This document shows positions 1-9,038 of a stretch of DNA of 30,501 bases, one piece after another. The translations under genes were made by a program, and so were the position numbers. Each line of letters opens with the position of its first letter. The first letter of the stretch is position 1. The notes below the pieces were generated by a model, which was not told where the DNA came from, did not search any database, and saw only the letters and a list, made by a program, of their open reading frames with translations. Source of the DNA: Thermoplasmata archaeon (GTDB taxonomy: Archaea > Thermoplasmatota > Thermoplasmata > Halarchaeoplasmatales > Halarchaeoplasmataceae); the NCBI GenBank assembly GCA_019594025.1, contig JAFDUB010000004.1:1-30501 (forward strand), given 5' to 3'.

Positions 1-71
1 TATAGCTATGTAAAAAATGGGAAAAAACAGAAAAATATAAGGAATAAAAGCAACATGAGAGCAATTCATGC

Positions 72-356
72 TCAAATAAGGCTCGAAAATAGCTCTTGCC
101 CTTCAAACCCTGTTTTTAGAAGGGTTAATCGAAATCCTCTAAAGTTATCGAATCTGAACTTGCACACATCGATGGCCCCCATCGCTATGTCTATACCATA
201 TACCGTATTTACTTGTTTTGCTAAATAATGAGCGTTTCGTCCTCCACCACAACCCAAGTCAAGAATGAGATTTCTCTTAAAAATAACACTGTTAGAAAAA
301 TAACCATGGCTAATAAGAGATGTTTTCGATCGATCTCGGGTTCTTTGAATAGACAC
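72..356 (-). pseudogene. Truncated SAM-dependent methyltransferase fragment
   Basis: The 94-residue product contains a class I methyltransferase motif I (LDLGCGGGRN, about residues 32-41). Motif II follows (VYGIDI, about 52-57), whose acidic residue normally binds the SAM ribose. The frame stops some 35 residues later, so the remaining motifs and substrate half of the usual 180-250-residue domain are missing. It starts at a GTG directly after an in-frame stop, with no clear SD or well-placed TATA box. The best reading is a gene remnant, or a gene broken by a frameshift near its 3' end. The substrate cannot be inferred. It is divergent from the CoA-transferase gene at 518. Confidence 0.5.
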
Positions 357-517
357 TCACCTTCAATTTCGTCTAAATCACTTTTTTCCACTTGAGCTCT
401 AGATTATTAAACTGATAATTATGTTTATTATATCATATTATATGTTCTCAATCACTGATACCACCTAACCAACAAACCTTAAGTATCCCTTCCCTCCTCC
501 CTCAGGGGGTAACCGAA

Positions 518-2356
518 ATGCCGTACGATGTAGAATATGTTGAAGCTGAAAAGGCTCTCAGTAAGATCGGTAGGGGAGAAAGGGTGTTCGTAGGCTCGGG
601 TGCAGCAGAGCCACAGTACCTTGTCAATCAACTGATGGAATTGGCTAACCAGTTCTACGATACCGAGATCTTTCATATACAGACCCTCGGTGTGGCACCG
701 TATACCGAGGATAAGTTCGAGGACCGTTTCAGGCACAACGCCTTCTTCGTCGACGATAACACGAGAGATGCGGTTGCACAGGGAGCGGCCGATTACACAC
801 CTATTTTCATGAAAGATATTCCAAACCTTTTCAAAACCGGGCGTGTACCGTTGGACGTTTCTTTGGTACAAGTATCACCTCCGGACGAGCACGGATGGGT
901 CAGCCTCGGAGTCGCGGTTGACATCATTAAATCCGCTGTGGAGAATTCAAAGATGATCATCGCACAGGTCAATCCGAAGATGCCTAGGATACACGGCGAT
1001 ACTTTTCTGCATGTAAACGATATAGACTATTTGGTATTCCACGAAGAAGATATACTAGAATTCGAGCCCATAGCTACCACCGACGTAGCGGTTAAGATAG
1101 CTAAGCACGTGAGCAGACTGGTGGAAGATGGGTCCACCGTCCAGATAGGGTACGGTAACATTCCAAATGCCATCCTATCACATCTGGATAAAAAGACCGA
1201 TCTAGGTATCCACACCGAGATGCTTTCGGAAGATCTAACCGAGCTTATGGAAAACGGTATAGTCACTAACAAAAAGAAGACCATAAACCCGGGTAAAAGC
1301 GTAGCTTCTTTTTTGATGGGGACCCGTAAATTGTACGACTTCGTTGAAGAAAACCCCGCCATAGAATTGAGACCCACTGATTATACCAACGATCCCTTCG
1401 TGATCTCACAGAACTACAAGATGACCGCCATCAACACCGCGCTTCAAGTGGACCTTACGGGTCAGGTATGTGCGGATTCTTTGGGTTACAGCTTTTACAG
1501 CGGTATAGGTGGTCACGCTGATTTCATGAGAGGCGCTTCTTACGCAAAGGGAGGTAAATCGATCATAGCACTATCATCCACCGCGCAGGACGGTGAAATA
1601 TCGAGGATCGTACCTCATCTGAACGAAGGAGCCGGTGTGGTAACAACTAGAGGGGACGTTCAATACATTGTCACTGAATATGGAATAGCTTACCTTCACG
1701 GAAAGAACATCAGACAGAGGGCCATGGAACTGATCAACATAGCCCATCCCAAGTTCAGAGAAGAGCTTCTCAAGGAGGCAAAGAAGAATAAATTAGTTTT
1801 CTCAGAGCAGACACTTGTTCTTGAGGAAGGGGGAAGATATCCAGATGAGCTGGAAACTATCAGGGAGATCAACGGTAAGGAGTATATTCTCAGGCCCATG
1901 AAACCGACCGACGACGAGCTGTTGAAGGATTTGTTTTACTCTCTGTCAGACGAAAGCAGATACAAAAGGTTCATGAGCCCCAGAAAGAACATGCCCCATG
2001 AAAGAAGGCAGGATTTCGTCCAGATAAACTACAAAAAGGAGATGGCCATAGTGGTGATCGACCCGGAGATAGAAGGACCTCACCGTATGATAGGTGAAGC
2101 AGATTACCGCATCAAAGAGGGGCAGAACGTGGCGGAGATATCTGTCATGATCAGGGATGAATATCAGGGCCTTGGTATAGGTTCTACACTGATAGAATAC
2201 CTAACGATGATAGCTAAGAACCAAGGTCTATATGGATTCACAGCCGAGGTACTAGCGGACAACAAAAAGATGCTAAAAGTGTTCGAAAAGATGGGTTACG
2301 ATATAGAGAAAAAGAGGAAGTATGGTGAGTACGAGCTTAAGATGAGATTTATCTGA
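518..2356 (+). CDS. Acetyl-CoA hydrolase/transferase fused to GNAT acetyltransferase
   Basis: This is a two-domain enzyme of 612 residues. Residues 1-430 are a Cat1/4-hydroxybutyrate CoA-transferase-type domain. It has IHTEM at 231-235, where Glu234 aligns with the glutamate that forms the CoA thioester in this family. GIGGHADF at 329-336 and VTEYGIAYLHGK at 385-396 are also present. Residues 455-612 are a GNAT domain with the acetyl-CoA-binding signature QGLGIGSTL (550-558). The first domain should move CoA between acyl groups or hydrolyse acetyl-CoA. The second should acetylate an amine, perhaps a protein lysine. The same architecture exists in other anaerobes, so the fusion is not unique. 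A TATA-like ccttaagta (478-486) predicts a leader of about 10 nt. The acyl substrate is unknown. Confidence 0.88.
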   Translation: MPYDVEYVEAEKALSKIGRGERVFVGSGAAEPQYLVNQLMELANQFYDTEIFHIQTLGVAPYTEDKFEDRFRHNAFFVDDNTRDAVAQGAADYTPIFMKDIPNLFKTGRVPLDVSLVQVSPPDEHGWVSLGVAVDIIKSAVENSKMIIAQVNPKMPRIHGDTFLHVNDIDYLVFHEEDILEFEPIATTDVAVKIAKHVSRLVEDGSTVQIGYGNIPNAILSHLDKKTDLGIHTEMLSEDLTELMENGIVTNKKKTINPGKSVASFLMGTRKLYDFVEENPAIELRPTDYTNDPFVISQNYKMTAINTALQVDLTGQVCADSLGYSFYSGIGGHADFMRGASYAKGGKSIIALSSTAQDGEISRIVPHLNEGAGVVTTRGDVQYIVTEYGIAYLHGKNIRQRAMELINIAHPKFREELLKEAKKNKLVFSEQTLVLEEGGRYPDELETIREINGKEYILRPMKPTDDELLKDLFYSLSDESRYKRFMSPRKNMPHERRQDFVQINYKKEMAIVVIDPEIEGPHRMIGEADYRIKEGQNVAEISVMIRDEYQGLGIGSTLIEYLTMIAKNQGLYGFTAEVLADNKKMLKVFEKMGYDIEKKRKYGEYELKMRFI

Positions 2357-2370
2357 GCTCAATCGCAACC

Positions 2371-2378
2371 TTTATTTA
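2371..2378 (+). promoter_or_regulatory. TATA box for leaderless transcript
   Basis: The sequence tttattta is centred 26 nt before the ATG at 2401, so transcription should start at or beside the start codon. The same octamer recurs at 25268-25275. Confidence 0.6.
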
Positions 2379-2400
2379 AGTCACCACATTATTCTGAACC

Positions 2401-3384
2401 ATGCAAGCTGTCATACTTTCAGGAGGATTCGGGACTAGGATGAGACCGTTGACCTACACAACACCAAAGCCACTCTTACCGATTATGAACAAACCTTTGA
2501 TTCAGCACGTTATCGATTCGTTACCGGAGAGTGTGGATGAGGTCGTATTGGCATCCAACTACAAAATTGAGTTGTTGAGAGAATACTTCGAAGAATACGA
2601 CGTGAAGGGTAAGACAATACACGTAGTTGACGAGCCTAAGCCCATGGGTACCGGCGGAGCGGTTAAAAATGTAGAGAACTATCTTGACGACACATTCTTC
2701 GTTATAAACGCCGATATCATATCGAGCATCGATCTGGAGGAGTACTTCAAGTTTTTTAAAAGCAAAGAAGCTATCGGCGCCATTTCCGCGTGGGAAGTGG
2801 ATAATCCAGAGGAATTCGGTATTTTCGAGCTGGATGATATGGGAAGGATACTGCGGTTCGAAGAGAAACCGAACGCGTGGGAGGCCTTTTCCAATACCAT
2901 CAATGCGGGCCACTATATACTGGAACCCGAGGTGCTGGACCTGATCCCGTCAGGTGAAAAGGTATCCATGGAACGGGAAATATTCCCTCAGTTGATAGAC
3001 AAAGGATTCTATGGATTCAAATTTTCCGGTCACTGGATAGATTGTGGACGTCCGACGAGCTTTTTAGAGGCTAATAAGACTCTTCTTAAGTTACATGAGA
3101 AGGAACACGGTGTAAACCATTTGATAGGAGAAAAAAGCTATGTGGAAGGAGACCTTGGAGATCACGTATCAATCGGTATGGACTGTACCTTGGAAGAGTG
3201 TGATATATCCAACTCGATCATATTAGATGGTGTTGAGATAGACGAAGGATGTGTGATAGAGGACACGATTATAGGCTACGATGTAACCGTCGAAAGCGGT
3301 TCGTCTTTAAAAGGATGTGTTGTTGCAGACGCCGTGATCGTAGACGGTGATCATACCGATGAAAAACTCAGAGGAAGTGATTAG
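2401..3384 (+). CDS. Sugar-1-phosphate nucleotidylyltransferase
   Basis: This 327-residue enzyme joins a sugar 1-phosphate to an NTP and releases pyrophosphate. The N-terminus has the nucleotidyltransferase signature GGFGTRMRPLT (residues 8-18) followed by TPKPLLPI. A metal-binding NAD comes near residue 104 and EEKP near 154. The C-terminal 80 residues (DHVSIGMDCTLEECDISNSI and on) have the short hexapeptide-like periodicity of a left-handed beta helix. This is the ManC/RfbA/archaeal GlmU-like layout. Exact sugar specificity (GlcNAc, mannose or glucose) cannot be read from sequence. It abuts the hexomutase gene with no intergenic base, so the two probably act in sequence to make one nucleotide sugar for glycans or lipids. 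Transcription is predicted to be leaderless. Confidence 0.85.
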   Translation: MQAVILSGGFGTRMRPLTYTTPKPLLPIMNKPLIQHVIDSLPESVDEVVLASNYKIELLREYFEEYDVKGKTIHVVDEPKPMGTGGAVKNVENYLDDTFFVINADIISSIDLEEYFKFFKSKEAIGAISAWEVDNPEEFGIFELDDMGRILRFEEKPNAWEAFSNTINAGHYILEPEVLDLIPSGEKVSMEREIFPQLIDKGFYGFKFSGHWIDCGRPTSFLEANKTLLKLHEKEHGVNHLIGEKSYVEGDLGDHVSIGMDCTLEECDISNSIILDGVEIDEGCVIEDTIIGYDVTVESGSSLKGCVVADAVIVDGDHTDEKLRGSD

Positions 3385-4740
3385 GTGACAAGATTATTCG
3401 GTACCAACGGTGTGCGGGGAGTGGTTAACGAGGATATGAACATGACCTTGGCCGGGGATCTGGGCAGGGCCATAGGTACCTGGCTAAAAGGAGGAAAGGT
3501 GGCTATCGGTACGGACAGCAGGATATCGAATCAGATGCTAAAATCCGCTGTTGCAAGCGGGCTGATGTCCACCGGAATATCAGTTGTAGATCTAGGAGAA
3601 GTACCAACACCGGCCGTGCAGTACTACGTTCGCGCGAACACGGACATGGGTGTGGTGATAACCGCATCACATAATCCGCCGGAGTTCAACGGTATAAAGG
3701 TTGTTGCAGGGGATGGAACCGAACTTTTAAAGGATATAGAAACGGATATCGAAGATATTTACTTCTCCAAAGAGTTCAACATCCCTTCCTGGAAGGAAGT
3801 AGGCTCTATGACAAAGGACGACCCGCTGAGGTCTTACCATAAAGCCGTTCTGGACGCGGTGGATAAAGAGTTGACCAAAAAAGCTAAACTAAAGGTGGTA
3901 ATCGATTGTGCCAACGGAGTCGGCGGTTTATCTACCCCATACCTTTTAAGAAAACTCGGCTGTCAAGTTATCACCTTAAATGCACAGTTGGACGGGACCT
4001 TCCCTGGACACGAAAGTGAGCCCACCGAAAAGAATCTTAGGGATCTAAAAAAGATGGTGGTTAACGTCGGTGCCGACCTCGGTATCGCCCACGACGGGGA
4101 CTCTGATAGAGCTATTTTCTTCGATGAAAAAGGTAGCTTCCTTCATGGTGACAAGACATTAACTTTGATGGCAAAAAAAATGGTAAAAGAACATGGAGGG
4201 GGAACGGTGGTCACTCCTGTAAGTTCCTCCAGCAGCGTGGAAGATGTTGTGAAGGAATACGGTGGAGAATTGGTATATACCGCCGTTGGTTCGCCGATCG
4301 TGGCAAGGACGATGATCGAACTAGGGGCCATATTCGGTGGTGAAGAAAACGGCGGCCTTATATTTGCAGATCATCAATACTGCAGAGACGCTCCCATGAC
4401 AGCGGCAAAGATTGTAGAACTAATCGCAAAAGAGGAGAGATCATTATCTCAGATAATAGATGAACTTCCGAAGTACGCTTTGGATAAAAGAGGAGTACCT
4501 TGTCCTGACGAGTTGAAGGAGGAGCTAATGAATAAATTAAAGGAAGCCTTTTCTGAGCAAAAATATGACGATATCGACGGTTTAAAGATCCTGTACCCAG
4601 ATGGGTGGGTGTTAATACGTCCTTCCGGAACAGAACCAAAGTATAGAATATACTCCCAGGCAGGTACTGTCGAGAGAGCAAAAGAACTGGGAGATAAACA
4701 TCTGGTGGAGGTAAAAAAGGCTTTAAAGTCCTTCAAATGA
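3385..4740 (+). CDS. glmM: Phosphoglucosamine mutase / phosphomannomutase family
   Basis: This 451-residue alpha-D-phosphohexomutase interconverts hexose 6- and 1-phosphates. All four family loops are visible. The phosphoserine loop is TASHNPPEFNG with Ser95. The metal loop is DGDSDR (237-242). The sugar loop is GEENGG (319-324). The phosphate-binding loop is RPSGTEP (412-418). The NGVRG start and GEENGG resemble archaeal GlmM, but phosphomannomutase activity is also possible. The GTG start lies directly after the TAG of the nucleotidyltransferase gene, and gaggaagtga at 3371-3380 can act as SD. The two genes form a two-step operon. Confidence 0.88.
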   Translation: MTRLFGTNGVRGVVNEDMNMTLAGDLGRAIGTWLKGGKVAIGTDSRISNQMLKSAVASGLMSTGISVVDLGEVPTPAVQYYVRANTDMGVVITASHNPPEFNGIKVVAGDGTELLKDIETDIEDIYFSKEFNIPSWKEVGSMTKDDPLRSYHKAVLDAVDKELTKKAKLKVVIDCANGVGGLSTPYLLRKLGCQVITLNAQLDGTFPGHESEPTEKNLRDLKKMVVNVGADLGIAHDGDSDRAIFFDEKGSFLHGDKTLTLMAKKMVKEHGGGTVVTPVSSSSSVEDVVKEYGGELVYTAVGSPIVARTMIELGAIFGGEENGGLIFADHQYCRDAPMTAAKIVELIAKEERSLSQIIDELPKYALDKRGVPCPDELKEELMNKLKEAFSEQKYDDIDGLKILYPDGWVLIRPSGTEPKYRIYSQAGTVERAKELGDKHLVEVKKALKSFK

Positions 4741-4772
4741 GATGTATGACATAATCGAAAAACAATGCAAAA

Positions 4773-4822
4773 TATTATATATGATTACTACCCTATTATG
4801 AGTTGTCTGACGGTAGTCAGAC
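4773..4822 (+). promoter_or_regulatory. Promoter with perfect hairpin or operator at the predicted transcript start
   Basis: A TATA-like tattatatat (4773-4782) predicts transcription from about 4803. Starting two bases later is a perfect inverted repeat, gtctgac (4805-4811), ggta, gtcagac (4816-4822). It could be a two-fold operator overlapping the start site or a stem-loop at the 5' end of the mRNA. The ATG is at 4841 with gggatagg before it. Confidence 0.5.
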
Positions 4823-4840
4823 CCATATAGCTGGGATAGG

Positions 4841-5746
4841 ATGCACTTCAGGAAAAAAAAGAAGGATGAGGATATGGACCCTACTACTAAGAAATTATTA
4901 GATCAGGGTCTGATCCGCATAAAAACAACAGAGGAAGAGGAAGGTGCCGTACAAAAGTTAAAGGAAATCGGTGCGGTGACCTTCGACTTCTGGAGCGGTG
5001 TCAAGTACATAATTGTACTTTCGGCACTGCTCTGGTGGCTTCCTCTTTTCGGTCCAATGTTGGCGGGTTACGTCGGAGGACGCAGGACCGGCGGACCGAA
5101 GAAAGGTCTAATTGCCTCGATAATCGGTCTGGTCTTGATCGGTATTGTGCACTTAGCCATCACTCGGAATGTACTACCCACCCAAATTATGGGATTGATG
5201 GCCCTACCGGGAGCTTTAGTAACTGCAGCTTATGAGGTTCCTGTTTTAGCAGCATATATACCCTTTCTGGAGATGTATTGGACTTCTTTCTTTACCTCTG
5301 TAATAGGGGGACTGCCTTATTCATCCAACAGTTACGTAATAACGGCGATTTTTGCATACATCGGCGGTGTAATAGCTGTTGACAAAGAAAGAGAGGTTTC
5401 CAGGGCACTCAATAAAAAAGAACCTAAGGTAACAATAGACATGTCCAAAACATTTCCAAATACACCTATACTACCAGTACAAAGAGGTTGGTCAAGTTCT
5501 AATGCACGTCCTAAAAAAGCATTTGATTCTGCCGAACGTAAGGAAATGAGAAATCAACGACATCTACAGGATTTAAAGAAGATACAATTCGAGAAACCAA
5601 GAAAAAACTACGAAAGACCTTCTACAAATGTACAATCACGCTCTTTTCGTAACCTTTCAAATAGAGAAACACAGAAGGACCGGCGGGATGCGCCCCAAGT
5701 CCGACATCATGGGATCCCCGAAGGGGATGACTGGGAAATACTTTAA
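4841..5746 (+). CDS. Membrane protein with basic disordered tail
   Basis: I do not recognise a named family. The 301-residue product has a charged N-terminus (about 1-50), then hydrophobic segments at roughly 54-76, 88-108, 115-137 and 165-180. The first segment contains GPMLAGYVGGRRTGG, a glycine-rich pattern shared by many small archaeal membrane proteins of DUF5518-like type. From about residue 185 the protein turns soluble, rich in Lys, Arg, Asn and Gln, and probably disordered and cytoplasmic, ending in an acidic GDDWEIL. Ordinary codon use and its own promoter support it being real. Function unknown. Confidence 0.75.
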   Translation: MHFRKKKKDEDMDPTTKKLLDQGLIRIKTTEEEEGAVQKLKEIGAVTFDFWSGVKYIIVLSALLWWLPLFGPMLAGYVGGRRTGGPKKGLIASIIGLVLIGIVHLAITRNVLPTQIMGLMALPGALVTAAYEVPVLAAYIPFLEMYWTSFFTSVIGGLPYSSNSYVITAIFAYIGGVIAVDKEREVSRALNKKEPKVTIDMSKTFPNTPILPVQRGWSSSNARPKKAFDSAERKEMRNQRHLQDLKKIQFEKPRKNYERPSTNVQSRSFRNLSNRETQKDRRDAPQVRHHGIPEGDDWEIL

Positions 5747-5754
5747 TCGTCAAC

Positions 5755-5778
5755 AAATCAAATAACCGAGTGTTTGAT
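5755..5778 (+). terminator. Stem-loop after the membrane protein gene
   Basis: An inverted repeat aatcaaa (5755-5761) / tttgatt (5772-5778) lies just past the stop codon at 5746. It is followed at 5786-5792 by the T-rich gagtttt. It is a plausible 3' processing or termination signal, but the stem is AT-rich and weak. Confidence 0.3.
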
Positions 5779-5837
5779 TAATTGGAGTTTTATCGATTAT
5801 CACAATATTCATTAGATAGTTAAAATATTCTGATCGT

Positions 5838-6569
5838 ATGAGGTACGTTAGGTTTGAAGATAATAGCGGGTCTACCCAAGAGGGGATCATTGTCGACGGT
5901 GAGATAAGTTCGGGAAGCAGATTGTACGATCCCTCCGACGTTAATATACTACCTCCCATCAGGCCGACGAAGATAATCTGCGTGGGGTTGAATTACATGG
6001 ATCACATCAAAGAAACCGGGCGTGAAACTCCAGAACGGCCCGCTCTATTTCTAAAAGGCCCTAACTGTACAGCTGGGCATGGGGAAACTATCGAGCTTTT
6101 ACCTGGAAAAAAAAGAATCGATTTTGAAGCGGAGCTTGGGGTGGTTATTGGAAAAAAATGCAATAACGTTTCAGCCGAAAATGCCGTGGAATTCGTTAAA
6201 GGATTTACATGTGTGAACGACATTTCGAACAGAGACGACCAAAGAATCGAGCAGAACTGGGTTAGGGGTAAAGCCTTCGATAAATCATGTCCCTTCGGAC
6301 CGTATATTGCAACCGTGGATAGTGTACCTCACGATGCGAAGATAACTTTGAAACAGAATGAAGCAATCAGACAGAAATCCTCCATTGACCTGATGATCTT
6401 TTCGGTACAGAAGTTGATTGAAGAAATCAGCTCATACATGACCTTAGAAATAGGAGATCTTATAGCGACCGGTACCTCATCCGGAGTAGGACCTATAAAC
6501 GATAAAGATGTGATTGAGGTAGAAATCGAAGGTATTGGTACGTTGGTAAATTACTTTAGAAAGTTGTAA
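5838..6569 (+). CDS. Fumarylacetoacetate hydrolase (FAH) family protein
   Basis: This 243-residue protein belongs to the FAH superfamily, which hydrolyses, decarboxylates or isomerises beta-diketo acids such as acylpyruvates and oxaloacetate. The core begins with CVGLNYMDHIKE (residues 48-59). Metal ligands are Glu97 and Glu99 in DFEAEL and Asp128 in NDISNRD. The conserved Lys145 lies in RGKAFDKSCP. The C-terminus has the usual GDLIATGTSSGVGP. The length matches single-domain archaeal and bacterial members. Neighbours do not suggest a catabolic cluster, so fumarylpyruvate hydrolase, acylpyruvase and oxaloacetate decarboxylase remain open. It is followed by a T-rich end at 6620-6627. Confidence 0.85.
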   Translation: MRYVRFEDNSGSTQEGIIVDGEISSGSRLYDPSDVNILPPIRPTKIICVGLNYMDHIKETGRETPERPALFLKGPNCTAGHGETIELLPGKKRIDFEAELGVVIGKKCNNVSAENAVEFVKGFTCVNDISNRDDQRIEQNWVRGKAFDKSCPFGPYIATVDSVPHDAKITLKQNEAIRQKSSIDLMIFSVQKLIEEISSYMTLEIGDLIATGTSSGVGPINDKDVIEVEIEGIGTLVNYFRKL

Positions 6570-6598
6570 ATAAAGAGGACAATTCATTAAAACTCCCT

Positions 6599-6627
6599 AA
6601 AAGTTTAAAATATTTAGTTTTTTTATC
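6599..6627 (+). terminator. T-rich 3' end of the FAH gene
   Basis: The short self-complementary stretch aaaagtttaaaatatttagttttttta ends in a run of T. It sits between convergent units (FAH on plus, beta-helix remnant on minus), where a poly-U termination signal is expected in archaea. Confidence 0.35.
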
Positions 6628-6640
6628 ATAATAGTACTTA

Positions 6641-7721
6641 TTAGTAATCAAGTATCCATAGTACAGCATAGTCAGCACTGTTGTAAATCGGCTTACCATT
6701 TACTGTATTCGTTGTGTTTATGGTATGTGTATCCCAGTACTCTAGCTTTTCGCCGTGTATGATCACCCCGTCTTTTTCAAAGAGATTATGGGTGAGCAAG
6801 TTGTAGCTTGATTTATAGAGGTAAAGACCTTGATTGTTGTTAGAGATTGTGTTTTCATTAAGGGTGTTATTGTGGGTTGAATGAAGTAGGACACCATACA
6901 GAGAACTTTCCCGAAGCTGGTTTTGTACGACATTGTTGCTTTTTGATTGATAGAGATTAATTCCATAATCGTTGTTAGATGCTGTGTTGTTTTCCATATA
7001 ATTATCATTACTGGAGAACCAGAGAGCAAAACCATTGTAGTTGTTAAATGCATTGTTATTAATTATGGAGTTATAGCTCGCACCATCGAGGCGGATACCA
7101 TACCACCCATTGTTCGATACGTTATTGTGATTAACAATATTAAAGCCCGAGTCGTCTAAGTAAATACCATGATAGGTGTTCGACTCCGGACCAACCTTCA
7201 TCATCAGCCTGCTCTGCGAAGTCCGTGTTATTATCTATTCTTATGGGCCCACGTGGACTGTAGTCATCTTTTATTAAATATTCAAAAGACGGTACTATAC
7301 TATCTCCTTCTGTGACGTTTTTGCTTTCCAAATGATATATACCATATGAGGCAAAGTCTTTCTCCACCATATTGTACTCAGTACTTTGTCGATAGTTTGG
7401 ATTGAATAACTGTTCAATTTCTATATCATCTTCTCCCGAATGTGACCACTCATCTATAAAACCGAAATCTTCATCGGTCAGCCACATTTTTGGTTGCTCT
7501 GGATATATAACGGGTGGAACCTCTACCCGATGATACGTGGATTCCTTCTCAAGAGTATCACCGGACTGGGCTTCGCCCTTAGATCCTCGAATGTTCTCTC
7601 TTTCACCCCACCCTTCATTTCCCGTAGTCACCAATGACCTGCTGACTAGTACCAAAAACAGCATGAAGACAATAACTATAATAAACATTTTATTTAGTAT
7701 GTTTTGAATTTTTACCACCAT
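6641..7721 (-). pseudogene. Decayed secreted parallel beta-helix (NosD/PbH1-like) protein
   Basis: Two overlapping reading frames make one broken gene. The upstream part (7140-7721, 193 residues) starts with a hydrophobic signal or anchor (about 8-28). It then runs through a linker to IRIDNNTDFAEQADDEGWSG, a lead-in typical of archaeal beta-helix surface proteins. The frame then runs into a stop. The -1 frame (6641-7204) continues with about six repeats of 23-24 residues of the pattern GIYLDDSGFN-x-IVNHNNVSNN, the parallel beta-helix repeat. At the junction the roughly 50 residues normally between GWSG and the first helix coils are missing. The 3' end stops abruptly after TVNGKPIYNSADYAV. This looks like an internal deletion, a frameshift and C-terminal loss. 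The intact ancestor would be a cell-surface carbohydrate-binding or lyase-like protein. Confidence 0.7.
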
Positions 7722-7912
7722 CTGTTAGTATCAATACATTTTGATAATGATATAACGTTTACTAAAAAGTTTTCATATTATAGAAACAACAATTTGTTTA
7801 AACGTGTTTCTCCCTTTTATTTATTTTTAGCTAGGTTGGAGGCCATTCAAGTTTTTTTAAACTGATACAGCCGATAATCTTTTATGCCATTTGTAGGGAT
7901 AAGCGGACAAAG
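7722..7912. other. Divergent intergenic region with stem-loop
   Basis: This 191-base AT-rich gap lies between the beta-helix remnant (minus) and the DRG gene (plus). It holds an inverted repeat agaaaca (7782-7788) / tgtttct (7805-7811), followed by the T-rich cccttttatttattttta. A TATA-like tcttttatg near 7877-7885 fits a DRG transcript starting close to 7907. No RNA gene or ORF was recognised. Confidence 0.35.
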
Positions 7913-9004
7913 ATGACCATAGAAGAAGAGATTGAAGCCATTGAAGAGGAGATACGAGAAACTCCTTACAACAAAGCCACTCAACAACATATAGGTAGAT
8001 TGAAAGCTAAACTGGCCAAGTTAAAGGAGAAAAAGATTAAACAGGGAAAGGGTACCGACAGTTCGGGAGGCTATGCTATAAAAAAAGAAGGGGATGCTAC
8101 TGTTGGACTAATAGGTTATCCAAGCGTAGGAAAAAGTACGCTCCTCAATGCAATAACCAACGCCAAAAGCGAGGTCGCTGGTTATCACTTTACCACATTG
8201 GATGTTATCCCAGGTATATTGGAGTACAACGAAGCGGTGTTCCAGATCTTGGACCTACCCGGATTGGTACAGGGGGCGGCAGCAGGTAAAGGTAGGGGTA
8301 AAGAAGTGTTATCAGTGGCACGTGTAATGGATCTTTTGATATTAATTGGGGATGTTCATCGTCCGAATATAAAAATCGTATCCAATGAATTAGAACAGAT
8401 GGGGATTAGACTAAATAAAGAACCACCTGAAATAATAATAAATAAAAGAGAGCGAGGGGGAATAAAAGTTGCAAGTACTGTGGAACTCACTAAAATAGAC
8501 CCTGAAACTGTAAAATCTATAATGAGGGAATATGGTTTTATAAACGCAACTATAGTGATACGTACGGATATAGATGTTGGGGAGTTGATAGATCACCTGG
8601 TAGGTAATAGAGTCTACATCCCGGCTATTTCGGTCATAAATAAAGTGGATATCATTAGTAACAAAGAGAAAAAGAAAATAAAACAGGAACTAACCGGTTG
8701 GGATCCTCTCTTTATTTCGGCGGAAGAAGGGCGTGGCTTAAAGGAGTTGAAACAGCGGATCTTCCACAGACTTGACCTAATACGGATCTACCTTAAACCC
8801 AAAGGTGAAAAGAGTGACGACGAACCGCTGATAATCAAACGAGGTTCCACGGTTGAAGATGTATGTAGACTTCTCCATACCGATTTCATAAGATACTTCA
8901 GATACGCTCGTATATGGGGTCCGACAGCAAAATTTCCCAAACAACGAGTGGGTCTAGACCATGTTTTAGAGGAAGGAGACACCCTCCGAATAATCGTGGG
9001 ATAA
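7913..9004 (+). CDS. drg: DRG-family GTP-binding protein (Obg/TGS)
   Basis: This 363-residue GTPase belongs to the developmentally regulated GTP-binding protein group, universal in archaea and eukaryotes and linked to ribosomes and translation. It has a charged helical N-terminus (1-55). G1 is GYPSVGKST (68-76), G2 is in the HFTTLD region, G3 is DLPG (114-117) and G4 is NKVD (243-246). The C-terminal TGS domain occupies about 290-363 and begins IRIYLKPKG. The HTH-like DRG insert lies between G3 and G4, around 165-235. The length is normal for the family. It has its own promoter and is not clearly in an operon. Confidence 0.93.
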   Translation: MTIEEEIEAIEEEIRETPYNKATQQHIGRLKAKLAKLKEKKIKQGKGTDSSGGYAIKKEGDATVGLIGYPSVGKSTLLNAITNAKSEVAGYHFTTLDVIPGILEYNEAVFQILDLPGLVQGAAAGKGRGKEVLSVARVMDLLILIGDVHRPNIKIVSNELEQMGIRLNKEPPEIIINKRERGGIKVASTVELTKIDPETVKSIMREYGFINATIVIRTDIDVGELIDHLVGNRVYIPAISVINKVDIISNKEKKKIKQELTGWDPLFISAEEGRGLKELKQRIFHRLDLIRIYLKPKGEKSDDEPLIIKRGSTVEDVCRLLHTDFIRYFRYARIWGPTAKFPKQRVGLDHVLEEGDTLRIIVG

Positions 9005-9038
9005 TTTTATATCCGATGTATTCAAGTTGTGTATCGAT

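Noticed and set aside
479..871. Minus-strand open frame over the CoA-transferase gene
   Set aside because: No domain or promoter; the plus strand carries clear catalytic motifs here.
5755..5778. Reading of the hairpin as a riboswitch for the FAH gene
   Set aside because: Only one short AT-rich stem is present and it lies immediately after the preceding stop codon; a 3' signal is simpler.
6947..7159. Plus-strand Ile/Val-rich frame
   Set aside because: Shadow of the minus-strand beta-helix repeats; no start signal and low-complexity composition.
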